This document shows, piece after piece, positions 8,988-16,506 of a DNA stretch of 64,000 nucleotides (position 1 is its first letter; every line of letters begins with the position of its first letter). The notes under the pieces are model-generated. The model searched no databases and had not been told where the DNA came from. It saw nothing but the letters and a program-made list of their open reading frames with translations. The translations under genes and the position numbers were made by a program. The stretch comes from Holophagales bacterium (GTDB taxonomy: Bacteria > Acidobacteriota > Thermoanaerobaculia > Multivoradales > Multivoraceae), in assembly GCA_009837885.1 (NCBI GenBank), contig VXSP01000036.1, positions 62,001 through 126,000 on the forward strand, written 5' to 3'.

Positions 8988-9862
8988 GCGAGCAACGACC
9001 CGCCGCCGCGGCCGACCGCCTGCCGGTGCTCAAGACCCACAAGGTCTACGTCGGCGGGAAGTTCCCTCGCTCCGAGTCGGGACGCTTCGACCGGGCGCTG
9101 GCGCCCGACGGCACGCCGATCGCGAACATCTGCCGCTGTTCGCGCAAGGACGTGCGGGACGCCGTCACCGCGGCCCGCGCCGCACAGGCGGGCTGGGCGG
9201 CACGCACCGCCTATAACCGGGGCCAGATCCTCTACCGGATCGCCGAGATGCTGGAGGGCAGGAGCGGGCAGTTCGAGGCCCTGCTCGCGGTCGGCGGAAC
9301 GGCGCCGGACGAAGCCGCGGCAGAGGTCCAGGCCGCCACCGACCGACTCCTCCACTACGCCGGCTGGACCGACAAGTTCCAGCAGGTGTTCTCCAGCGTC
9401 AACCCGGTCGCCACGTCGCACTTCAACTTCTCGATCCTCGAACCGATGGGCGTCGTCGGCGTGCTCGCGCCCGAGTCGCCGCTGCTGGGCCTCGTTTCCT
9501 CCATCGCCCCCGCGATCGCCGGCGGCAACACGACCGTGGTTCTGGTCACCGGAAGCCAGCCGCTTCCGGCCACGACCTTCGGCGAGGTCCTGAACTCCTC
9601 CGACGTACCCGGCGGCGTCGTCAACATCCTCACCGGTCGCCAGGACGAGATGCTCGCGCCGCTCGCCGCGCACCGCGACGTCGACGCCCTGCTCCTCTGC
9701 TCGCCGGACCCGGACGTCGCCAGGTCCGCCGAGATCGAAGCGGTTCACAACCTCAAGCGCGTCGCGGTCCGTCCTCACGAGGACTGGACGGACATCCAGA
9801 GCCCCTACGAGATCACCGACCTGCAGGAAGTGAAGACGACATGGCATCCGATCGGCAGTTGA
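8984..9862 (+). CDS. Half-length aldehyde dehydrogenase-like protein (no catalytic domain)
   Basis: A 292-aa protein that matches only the NAD-binding half of ALDH. EPMGVVGVLAPESPLLGLVSS aligns with the PWNFP region of its neighbour, and GGNTTVVLVTGSQPLP aligns with GNTVVLKPAE. The PWN, the KPxE lysine, ELGGK and the catalytic Cys are therefore all missing. After about residue 250 it has a short tail ending EVKTTWHPIG. I recall a similar short ALDH-like family with this ending next to full ALDH genes in other phyla, so it is probably a genuine pseudoenzyme family and not a fresh truncation. The ATG at 8984 overlaps the preceding stop (ATGA). The role may be structural or regulatory; function is unknown. 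Confidence 0.85.
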   Translation: MSEQRPAAAADRLPVLKTHKVYVGGKFPRSESGRFDRALAPDGTPIANICRCSRKDVRDAVTAARAAQAGWAARTAYNRGQILYRIAEMLEGRSGQFEALLAVGGTAPDEAAAEVQAATDRLLHYAGWTDKFQQVFSSVNPVATSHFNFSILEPMGVVGVLAPESPLLGLVSSIAPAIAGGNTTVVLVTGSQPLPATTFGEVLNSSDVPGGVVNILTGRQDEMLAPLAAHRDVDALLLCSPDPDVARSAEIEAVHNLKRVAVRPHEDWTDIQSPYEITDLQEVKTTWHPIGS

Positions 9863-10341
9863 CCGACGACCCGGTCGAGGGAGCGCCCGGACAGCCCACC
9901 GCACCACCCGAAACCGGCGAGATGGAGCTCCCGCTCCACGCCCGCAACCGCGCCGCCGAGATCGTCCGGTCACCGGACAAGCTCCGGGAGATGGTCGCCG
10001 AGGCCAGGGAAAAGGCCGACTCCGCCAGCGGCGCCGCGAGCCCGCTAAGCGGTGTGATCGAGGACCTGAAGATGATGTTCGAGCTGCTCCGGGCGGTCGC
10101 CCGCGGCGACTACCGTCTCCGGAAAGAGACCCTGATCCTCATCGCCGGCGCCGTCCTCTACTTCGTCATCCCGATCGACGTCATCCCCGACTTCATCCCC
10201 GTGGCCGGCTTCATCGACGACGCCGCGGTCATCGCCTGGGTGGTCAAGACCTGCAAGACCGAGATCGATCTGTTTCGGGCCGTAACCGCAGGTGACGACA
10301 CACCGGAACCGGATTCCGTCTCTCCCGCCGCAGCACCCTAG
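9841..10341 (+). CDS. YkvA-family DUF1232 membrane protein
   Basis: A 166-aa protein with a central DUF1232 domain (about residues 95-135). The domain signature is the hydrophobic segment LYFVIPIDVIPDFIPVAGF followed by IDDAAVIAWVV, which is the D-x-I-PDFIP-x-GfiDD pattern of YkvA. An acidic, proline-rich N-terminus (about 70 residues) and a charged C-terminal tail flank it. It overlaps the end of the preceding gene by 22 bases, so it is translated from the same operon mRNA. The biochemical role of DUF1232 is not established. It is probably inner-membrane associated. Confidence 0.88.
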   Translation: MASDRQLTDDPVEGAPGQPTAPPETGEMELPLHARNRAAEIVRSPDKLREMVAEAREKADSASGAASPLSGVIEDLKMMFELLRAVARGDYRLRKETLILIAGAVLYFVIPIDVIPDFIPVAGFIDDAAVIAWVVKTCKTEIDLFRAVTAGDDTPEPDSVSPAAAP

Positions 10342-10365
10342 CGGCTAGGAACGGCGCGATCACCT

Positions 10366-10962
10366 TTACGGAAACAGCCTCCGCACTTCGAGGTCAATCT
10401 CCACGCCAGGCGCTCTCAGGCAATCGTCGACATCGTGGACGGAGCGCTCGTCATAGCCGTCCGGTCCGGGCGCGCTGCACGCTTCGACGGTACGACTGCC
10501 CAGGTCGACCAGCCAGAACTCCCGGATGCCGTGGCGGGCGTAGAGCCGCGCCTTGACCCGGCGGTCGTAGTCTCGGGTCGTGTCCGAGACCTCGATGGCG
10601 AGGAGCACGTCCTCGGGCCGCGGGAGACTCTGGCTGTACGCGTCGTCGCGCCTGACGAGCACACAGACGTCCGGCTGCGGCTCCGTGGCGTCATCGAGAC
10701 AAATCGGGCTCTGAACCCGGATGGAGGCGCGGCGGTCGACCGCGCCGAAGAGGAACTCGGCAAGGATGTCGACACAGGCCGCGTGGCGGCTGCCGACGGG
10801 GGACATCACGACGATTTCTCCTTCGATGAGCTCGACCCGGTCGTCTTCGCTCAGGATTCCCGCCCGCGCCATCGCGTGGTAGTCGTCCACCGTGAACAAC
10901 CGTCTGGCGGGTTCAGTAGCCGGTGTCCCCTCCGCCCTCGTTCTTCGCGCGGCCACCGTCAT
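10366..10962 (-). CDS. Uma2-family (DUF820) putative endonuclease-fold protein
   Basis: A PD-(D/E)xK-fold protein of about 198 aa. The core can be read as RLFTVDDYHAMARAGILSE, then ELIEGEIVVMSPVGSRHA, then EPQPDVCVLV, LLAIEVSDTTRDYD, and KARLYARHGIREFWLVDL. These include the conserved Glu, the Asp of PDV, the E-V and the Lys expected of the nuclease fold. An in-frame ATG exists at 11022, but I chose 10962: TAAGAT (10970-10975) lies 7 bases upstream, matching the leaderless pattern of this window, and the extra N-terminal residues are unlike the family. Biological role of Uma2 proteins is largely unknown. It converges with the DUF1232 gene, 24 bases apart. Confidence 0.85.
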   Translation of the reverse strand: MTVAARRTRAEGTPATEPARRLFTVDDYHAMARAGILSEDDRVELIEGEIVVMSPVGSRHAACVDILAEFLFGAVDRRASIRVQSPICLDDATEPQPDVCVLVRRDDAYSQSLPRPEDVLLAIEVSDTTRDYDRRVKARLYARHGIREFWLVDLGSRTVEACSAPGPDGYDERSVHDVDDCLRAPGVEIDLEVRRLFP

Positions 10963-11041
10963 GTCGTGGATCTTATCCGCGAAGGCGAACCGCTCCGGCG
11001 CTGATCGCGCGGACTCGGCCACATGGCCGCCCGCATTGGAG

Positions 11042-12253
11042 CTACAGCGAAGCCGCGCCGTGGTACGCCCGCGCGACCCAGGCCATGAGCTGGGCGCACA
11101 GCAGGCCGAGCGGCGTGCCGACCAGGTTGCCGAGGACGCCCATCAGCACCCCGACCGCCGCAAGCGCGGGCTGGAACACGCCGGCGACGACCGGGGTCGA
11201 GATGACGCCGCCGACGTTGCCCATGCTGCCGGTCGCGAACAGGAAGATCGGCGCGCGCAGGAGGCGCATCGCGAGGAACAGGCAGGCGACGTGGATGCCG
11301 ATCCAGACGACGCCGACGGCCAGCACCAAAGGCGCCTCGGCAATGGCAGCGAGATCGCCGCCGGCGCCCATCGTCGCGACCATCAGGTAGAGGCCGCCGT
11401 AGGCAACGGGTGTCGCTCCCCGATGTTCGAGACGACGAACCGGCGTGAAGGACAGCGCGAGGCCGACCGCGACGACCAGCAGGATGCCCCAGGTGAAGTG
11501 GGACAGCACCGAGCCGACCTGGGGCAGCAGCTCTCCGCCGCGCATGCAGAGCCAGCTCGCCACCAGGCCGACGCCGAGCATGGAGGCGAAGGCAGGCAGC
11601 GTGATCGGCCGCGCGTTCTCCGCCTGAACCTGCTGCAGCCGCTGGTTCAGCGCGTCGAGTTCTTCGCGGCGCGCCCGGTTCCAGCGGTCGATCCGGTTCT
11701 GGTAGCCGCTGAGCAGGATGATGATCGACATCCAGCCGTAGCCGACGACCGAGTCGACGATGATCATCGGGGAGAAGACGTCGTCGGGAGCGCCGACGCC
11801 CTCCTTGATCGCGATCATGTTCGAGAGGCCGCCGATCCAGGAGCCGGAAAGCGCACCCAGGCCCTTCCAGATCTGCGGGTCATCCAGGAACGGCTGGAAG
11901 ATGGCCAGCGCGATCGGCCCACCGATCACGATGCCGACCGACCCCGACAGCAGCATCGCCGCCGCCAGCGGTCCGAGGCGCCTGATCGCCGGCACGTCGG
12001 TCGCCAGCACCAGGAGGAGCAGCGAGCACGGCATCAGGTAGTCCGTGCACCAGTCGTAGAAGGGCGACTCGGCCGGCGTGATGCCGGCGGTGGTGAGCAC
12101 CACCGGCAACAGGTAGATCCAGACGATCGGCGGCAGGTACCTGAAGAGCCGGTCGAAGGGCCGTGTCTGCGCCAGCACGAAGATCAGGGCCACGAAGCCG
12201 GCGAAGAAGACGAGCAGCGCGGTCGGGTCGTTGATCAGCGCCTGCTCCACCAT
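11042..12253 (-). CDS. DUF819 family integral membrane protein
   Basis: A 403-aa polytopic protein with about ten to eleven predicted membrane spans. The diagnostic stretch is GALSGSWIGGLSNMIAIKEG, and the C-terminal half has GSMGNVGGVISTPVVAGVFQ, both typical of the DUF819 (YjcL-like) family. A charged loop near residues 195-225 (about NRIDRWNRARREELDALNQR) separates two halves of similar topology, suggesting an inverted-repeat transporter. Substrate is unknown. TAGACT (12262-12267) sits 8 bases before the ATG, again without a ribosome-binding site. It is divergent from a secreted MBL hydrolase gene, and a perfect palindrome lies in the shared promoter region. Confidence 0.88.
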   Translation of the reverse strand: MVEQALINDPTALLVFFAGFVALIFVLAQTRPFDRLFRYLPPIVWIYLLPVVLTTAGITPAESPFYDWCTDYLMPCSLLLLVLATDVPAIRRLGPLAAAMLLSGSVGIVIGGPIALAIFQPFLDDPQIWKGLGALSGSWIGGLSNMIAIKEGVGAPDDVFSPMIIVDSVVGYGWMSIIILLSGYQNRIDRWNRARREELDALNQRLQQVQAENARPITLPAFASMLGVGLVASWLCMRGGELLPQVGSVLSHFTWGILLVVAVGLALSFTPVRRLEHRGATPVAYGGLYLMVATMGAGGDLAAIAEAPLVLAVGVVWIGIHVACLFLAMRLLRAPIFLFATGSMGNVGGVISTPVVAGVFQPALAAVGVLMGVLGNLVGTPLGLLCAQLMAWVARAYHGAASL

Positions 12254-12309
12254 CGCGGGCGAGTCTATGAGCTTGCGACGCGGCTGGCTGTCGGCTTGGG
12301 AACCATGTG

Positions 12310-12326
12310 CTAATGTCTGTCATTAG
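12310..12326. promoter_or_regulatory. Perfect palindrome in the DUF819/MBL divergent promoter
   Basis: CTAATG (12310-12315), spacer tctgt, CATTAG (12321-12326): a 6-bp perfect dyad in an otherwise GC-rich gap. It is AT-rich like a regulator operator, and it contains a TAATGT that could also serve as a -10 box for the rightward gene. No regulator gene is adjacent, so the binding protein is unknown. Confidence 0.45.
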
Positions 12327-12379
12327 ACCTGTTCCGGCGCCACCCATCCCGGGCCTGACCAGCCAGGAGATCTTCGCCC

Positions 12380-13423
12380 ATGAAACATCGCACAGCGGCC
12401 ATCGTGTCCGCGCTGACGGCGACCTTCCTGCTTCTGAGTTCCGCCGGCGCTGCCCAGTTCGGAAACCTGCCGCCCAACCGGTCGTCACTGCTCGACGACG
12501 GCGCGCTCCACGTCGTCATCTGCGGCAGCGGTTCACCGTTGCCGAGCGCCGAGCGGGCCGGGCCCTGCACGGCGGTGATCGCCGGCGGGCGGATGTTCCT
12601 GATCGACGTCGGCCCCGGGTCGACCGAGAACCTGCGGCTCTGGGGACTGCCGGTCGGCAGCCTGGCCGGCGTGCTCCTGACCCACTTCCACTCCGATCAC
12701 ATCGGAGAACTCGGCGAGGTCGTCTTCGCGAGCTGGACCGGCGGCCGGGCCGTGCCCCTCGACGTCTACGGTCCCCTGGGCGTCGAACAGGTCGTCGCCG
12801 GCTTTCAGACGGCCTATGAACTCGACGTCTCCTACCGCGTCGCTCACCACGGCGCCGACCTGCTCCCGCCGGACGGCGGCAAGACGAACGCGCACACCAT
12901 CGAACTCGCCGAGGACGCGCCCTCGCGCGTCTTCTACGACGAGGACGGCCTCAGGATCACGGCGTTCCTGGTCGAGCATGAACCGATCTCGCCGGCGCTC
13001 GGCTACCGCATCGACTACGGCGGCCGCTCGGTCGTGGTTAGCGGCGACACGATCCGCTCGGCGAACGTGGAGGCGGCGAGCCAGGGCGTCGACGTCCTGG
13101 TCCACGAGGTCCTGTCCGGCGCTCTGATCGGCGGGGCGGCGCAGGCGCTGGAAAGCGCCGGCAATGAACGGACCGCGAAGATGCTCCGGGACACGCTCGA
13201 CTACCACACCTTCCCGGCCGACGTGCATGCCCTCGCCGCCGACGCGCAGGTCAAGCTCCTCGTGCTGAGCCATCTCGTACCGCCCCTGCCCGCGGCGCAG
13301 GCCGAAGGCGTGTTCATGCGCGGCCGTGCCGAGGACGCGCCGAACGATGCGGTCGTCGCCGCCGACGGCATGCACATCGCGCTGCCCGCCAACAGCGACG
13401 AGCGGACGATCGAGAACTTCTAG
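12380..13423 (+). CDS. Secreted metallo-beta-lactamase-fold hydrolase
   Basis: A 347-aa MBL-fold enzyme with a signal peptide (about residues 1-24, hydrophobic stretch AIVSALTATFLLLSSAGA). The zinc motif HFHSDHIGE (HxHxDH) lies near residue 104, VVSGDT supplies the metal-bridging Asp, and LVHEVLSGA and LVLSHLVPP supply later metal-ligand positions. This layout resembles the ribonuclease Z/arylsulfatase-like branch of MBL proteins more than true beta-lactamases. AGGAG is 12 bases before the ATG. It is exported to the periplasm or outside; the substrate, perhaps an ester or phosphoester, cannot be read. The IMPase-like gene follows 82 bases later on the same strand. Confidence 0.87.
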   Translation: MKHRTAAIVSALTATFLLLSSAGAAQFGNLPPNRSSLLDDGALHVVICGSGSPLPSAERAGPCTAVIAGGRMFLIDVGPGSTENLRLWGLPVGSLAGVLLTHFHSDHIGELGEVVFASWTGGRAVPLDVYGPLGVEQVVAGFQTAYELDVSYRVAHHGADLLPPDGGKTNAHTIELAEDAPSRVFYDEDGLRITAFLVEHEPISPALGYRIDYGGRSVVVSGDTIRSANVEAASQGVDVLVHEVLSGALIGGAAQALESAGNERTAKMLRDTLDYHTFPADVHALAADAQVKLLVLSHLVPPLPAAQAEGVFMRGRAEDAPNDAVVAADGMHIALPANSDERTIENF

Positions 13424-13505
13424 ACGCTCCCTGGAGGCCCTGGAAAACGCAGCGTCCTGGCCTCATCCGGCGCACAGCGCCCGGCGGCCGCGCTAGCCTC
13501 ATACC

Positions 13506-14291
13506 GTGACGAACTACGCAGCCGAACTCGAGTTCGCGGTCGAGACCGCCTGGATCGCAGGCCAGTTGACGTTCGAGTTCTTCCGTCTCGGCGTCGACCC
13601 GGAACTCAAGAGCGACATGACGCCGGTCACCGAGGCCGACCGGGGCGCCGAGGAACTGATCCGTTCACGGATCGCCGAGGCCTTTCCCGGCGACCTCGTC
13701 GTCGGCGAAGAGTTCGGGGCAGGTGGCGGCGAGTCTGCCTCGGAAGCCGCTTCGAAACGCCACTGGTACGTCGACCCGATCGACGGTACCCGTTCCTTCG
13801 TCCGTGGCGTGCCGCTCTACGGGATCCTGATCGGCCTGGAGGTCGACGGAAAGGTCGAAGTCGGCGTCGCCCACTTCCCGGGCATCGGCGAGACGGTAGC
13901 GGCGGCTTCCGGCCGGGGCTGCACGCTGAACGGCGAGCCGGCGCAGGTCCGCGAAACACCCAGCCTCGCCGACGGCTACGTCTCCTTTGGTGACCCGGGA
14001 CTCTTCGTCGACCCCCGCCACCGACAGGCATGGCAGCGGATGATGGACGGCACCGCCTACCGCGTCGGCTGGTCCGACGCCTACGGCCACGCCCTGGTCG
14101 CCACCGGCCGGCTGGAGCTGATGGTCGATCCGAAGATGAGCGCCTGGGACTGCGGGCCCTTCCCGGTCATCCTGCGCGAGGCCGGCGGCTACTTCGGCGA
14201 CTGGGACGGCAACGAGACGATCCACGGCGACCGTGCGTTCAGCACCACCCGCCGGCTGCTGCCCGAGGCCTTGAAGCTGCTCAGGGACTGA
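13506..14291 (+). CDS. Inositol monophosphatase family phosphatase (HisN-like)
   Basis: A 261-aa Mg-dependent, Li-sensitive-type sugar/inositol/histidinol phosphatase. Motifs are SDMTPVTEADRGAE, GEEFG, the metal-binding YVDPIDGTRSFVRGVPLYG, and WDCGPFPVILREAGGYFGDW. The arrangement with FVRGVPLYG is close to HisN-type histidinol-phosphate phosphatases, so a role in histidine biosynthesis is plausible, but no his gene is nearby. GTG at 13506 has TAGCCT (13494-13499) six bases upstream, fitting a leaderless mRNA. It converges with the DUF2007 gene, and a complex hairpin element fills the gap. Confidence 0.88.
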   Translation: MTNYAAELEFAVETAWIAGQLTFEFFRLGVDPELKSDMTPVTEADRGAEELIRSRIAEAFPGDLVVGEEFGAGGGESASEAASKRHWYVDPIDGTRSFVRGVPLYGILIGLEVDGKVEVGVAHFPGIGETVAAASGRGCTLNGEPAQVRETPSLADGYVSFGDPGLFVDPRHRQAWQRMMDGTAYRVGWSDAYGHALVATGRLELMVDPKMSAWDCGPFPVILREAGGYFGDWDGNETIHGDRAFSTTRRLLPEALKLLRD

Positions 14292-14293
14292 GA

Positions 14294-14391
14294 CCGGGTG
14301 CGCCGTGTGCCATCCGTGCGCCCGCTGACGGGCGCACGGACTGGTTCGCGTGTGGCGCGGGACGCGCCACCCGGGTTCCCGCCGGCATCCG
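14294..14391. repeat. Compound hairpin element, diverged REP-like copy 3 (IMPase/DUF2007 gap)
   Basis: CCGGGTGCGCC opens the element and CACCCGG (14368-14374) closes it as an outer inverted repeat. Inside are two perfect stem-loops: CCGTGCGCCC (14314-14323) with GGGCGCACGG (14330-14339), and GTGGCGCG (14352-14359) with CGCGCCAC (14363-14370). It ends with CCCGCCGGCATCCG, as copy 2 does. It seems to be a longer relative of the elements at 3526 and 5334. Confidence 0.6.
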
Positions 14392-14404
14392 CGGACGACG
14401 GTGT

Positions 14405-14677
14405 TCAGTCGCTCCGCGACTCCTCGCCGTCCTCCAACGGACCAGCGACACAGCTCAGCAGTTCCTTCACCTCGTCCAGCCGGTTGTCCGGCACGCAGAG
14501 CTTCACCGGCACGGGCGACTTGCCCATCATCCCCATGCCGAACATGCCCACCCCGGCGCTCTGCACCAGGAACGGAATGTCGTACTGGTCCAGGGCGTGG
14601 CCGATTGTCTCGGCCTCGAGCCGGGAATCGAATGTGGCGAGTTCGACGAACTTCACGGCATGGCCCTCACGCAACAT
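14405..14677 (-). CDS. DUF2007 (putative signal-transducing) small protein
   Basis: A 90-aa cytoplasmic protein with a ferredoxin-like DUF2007 pattern: FVELATFDSRLEAETIGHAL, then an aliphatic strand IPFLVQSAGVG, and VPDNRLDEVKELLS near the end. A Met/Gly-rich loop (GMFGMGMMGKS) sits in the middle. The ATG at 14677 overlaps the stop of the upstream DUF4143 ATPase gene by one base (TGATG), implying translational coupling, so an upstream in-frame start within that gene was not chosen. Family function is unknown. Confidence 0.8.
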   Translation of the reverse strand: MLREGHAVKFVELATFDSRLEAETIGHALDQYDIPFLVQSAGVGMFGMGMMGKSPVPVKLCVPDNRLDEVKELLSCVAGPLEDGEESRSD

Positions 14678-15831
14678 CAATGAAGAAGAACCCCCGGCCT
14701 GATGGCAGCCAGGTACTCCTCGCACGGCTCGCAGCGGATGCCATGGATCTCGAGCCGCTCGTCGCCACGATACAGGAGGCGCGCCTGGGCGGCTGGGTAG
14801 TCCTGCAGAAAAGCCCGCAAACCCCGAAGATCACCACCCCGCACCGAAGCGCTGTTCTGAACCTCGAAGGCAAACAGTCCCTCTTCTCCGTAGACCACGA
14901 AGTCCACTTCGTTGCCTGACTTCGTTCGCCAGAACGAGAGCGTGGCGCCCGATCCCGAGTAGTCCAGCCACGCGCGAAGATGCTGGGCCACCAGACCCTC
15001 GAGCGCCCCGCCTTCGATCTCTTCCGGACGGTCCAGTGGGCCGGCGGGACGTACCGACCGGAACACGCCGGCATCGAACCAGTAGAACTTCGGATGTACG
15101 GTCAACTGTCGCTTCTGCCGCCGCCGAAAAACGGGCAGCCTGAACGCCAGATGGAGGTCTTCGAGAATCCCGATGTAAGCCTCCACGGTCTTCCGGCTCG
15201 CATGCGTTTCACGGGCCACTTCGGCGATGTTGAGGACGGCGCCGTGCGAGAACGAGACCCTCTCGACGAAACGCCCGAAGTGATCGAGCCGGCGGACGAG
15301 GCCTTCCGCCTGAACCTCCTCGCGGATGTAGAGCGCGACGTATGCAGAGAGGGTGGCATCGGGCGTATCGGAGTCCCATACGACCGGCAGCAGGCCGCGG
15401 CGAAGGGCGAGACCAAGGTCGAACGACGGCAGTTCCGCAGCCATGAAAGGGTGCATCCGCTCCAGCAGGAGCCTTCCCGCAAGGAGGTTCACGCCGGCCC
15501 GCCTCAACTTGCGGGCAGAGGAACCCGTCAGCACGAAGCGCGGAGCCGACCGTCCGCGGCGGGCAAGCAGGTCATGGACGACGTTGAGGAGGGCCGGAGC
15601 CTTCTGCACTTCGTCGACCACGACGACCTTCGCGTCCGGCTCTCCGTCCACGAGTTCGCGGAGCCGTTCGGGTCGAGCCACGAACCGCTGCTCCAGCTCC
15701 GGGCGCAGCAGGTCGACCCAGAGTGCGTCGGCCAACGCCTCACGAAGGAAGGTCGACTTTCCAGTCCCCCTGGGTCCGAAGAGGAAGTAGCTCGCCTCCG
15801 GAGTCTGGAAAAATCTCCCTATCAATGCCAT
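14677..15831 (-). CDS. AAA_14/DUF4143 ATPase
   Basis: A 384-aa protein with an N-terminal P-loop ATPase and a C-terminal DUF4143 nuclease-like domain. Walker A is FGPRGTGKSTFL (about residues 18-29), Walker B is KVVVVDEVQKAP, and sensor 1 is FVLTGSSARKLRR. A winged-helix region follows (VARETHASRKTVEAYIGILE), then the DUF4143 core WRTKSGNEVDFVVYGEEGLFAFEVQNS, which carries the E-VDF and E-V residues of a PD-(D/E)xK-like fold. Such ATPases are scattered, often horizontally moved, and of uncertain role. It is coupled to the small DUF2007 gene. A second, only distantly similar member lies at 45880-47058. Confidence 0.9.
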   Translation of the reverse strand: MALIGRFFQTPEASYFLFGPRGTGKSTFLREALADALWVDLLRPELEQRFVARPERLRELVDGEPDAKVVVVDEVQKAPALLNVVHDLLARRGRSAPRFVLTGSSARKLRRAGVNLLAGRLLLERMHPFMAAELPSFDLGLALRRGLLPVVWDSDTPDATLSAYVALYIREEVQAEGLVRRLDHFGRFVERVSFSHGAVLNIAEVARETHASRKTVEAYIGILEDLHLAFRLPVFRRRQKRQLTVHPKFYWFDAGVFRSVRPAGPLDRPEEIEGGALEGLVAQHLRAWLDYSGSGATLSFWRTKSGNEVDFVVYGEEGLFAFEVQNSASVRGGDLRGLRAFLQDYPAAQARLLYRGDERLEIHGIRCEPCEEYLAAIRPGVLLH

Positions 15832-15962
15832 TTTCTCTGCCGATCTGGCAGTGACACTATCAGAAGCGCCGAAGGAAGGGTCGCGCCGGCCAGCCCGGCA
15901 ACGCGGACTTCAGCCGCTCTTCCGAGGCCGCCGGACAACCAGCACCGGCACGAGAATCCGCT

Positions 15963-16451
15963 TCACTCTGCGTTTCCGCGCTCGGGGGGACTCGGGGGCG
16001 AAGCCGGCAGCTTCAGCATCAGCCCCAGCCGCGTACAGCGGGCAACGAGTTCGTCACGCTGGTTGTAGGCGCGGTGCTCGAAGGTCACGATCCCGGCGTT
16101 GGGCCGCGAGCGGCTTTCCCGCTTGTCCTTCACCTCGGTTTCGATCCGCAGGGTGTCGCCGTGGAACACGGGCCTGGGGAAGACGACGTCGTTCCAGCCC
16201 AGGTTGGCCACGGTCGTGCCGAGGGTTGTGTCTCCGACCGAGATGCCGACCATCAGGCTCAGAGTGAAGCAACTGTTGACGATCCGCTCGCCGAACTCGC
16301 TCTTCTTCATCGCCTCTGCGTCGAGGTGGAGCGCCGCCGGATTGTGGGTCATTGCGGTGAAGAAGACGTTGTCCGCCTCGGTGACCGTCCGCCGCAGCGC
16401 GTGATCGAAGAGTTGACCGACTTCGAACTGCTCGTAGTACAGGCCCGCCAT
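15963..16451 (-). CDS. MaoC family dehydratase (stand-alone)
   Basis: A 162-aa hot-dog protein. [20 protein letters not shown] is the hydration-site helix with Asn and His, and [19 protein letters not shown] follows. [19 protein letters not shown] resembles mesaconyl/beta-methylmalyl-CoA-type MaoC proteins. The substrate is probably a branched or dicarboxylic acyl-CoA, but this is an inference from resemblance only. A CCTATA element (TATAGG or TAGGGT on the coding strand, 16458-16465) lies 6-8 bases before the ATG. murA follows on the same strand after 55 bases. The 131 bases upstream of its stop, to the ATPase start, hold no gene. Confidence 0.85.
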   Translation of the reverse strand: MAGLYYEQFEVGQLFDHALRRTVTEADNVFFTAMTHNPAALHLDAEAMKKSEFGERIVNSCFTLSLMVGISVGDTTLGTTVANLGWNDVVFPRPVFHGDTLRIETEVKDKRESRSRPNAGIVTFEHRAYNQRDELVARCTRLGLMLKLPASPPSPPERGNAE

Positions 16452-16506
16452 GAGGCAACCCTATAGCGACCGCCGCCGCCTTCGGGTGCCGGCCGTGCGC
16501 CGCCCG

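Noticed and set aside
8984..9862. Frameshift or sequencing error explaining the short ALDH
   Set aside because: The downstream 480 bases encode a DUF1232 protein in another frame, and no ELGGK or catalytic-Cys region is present in any frame after 9862.
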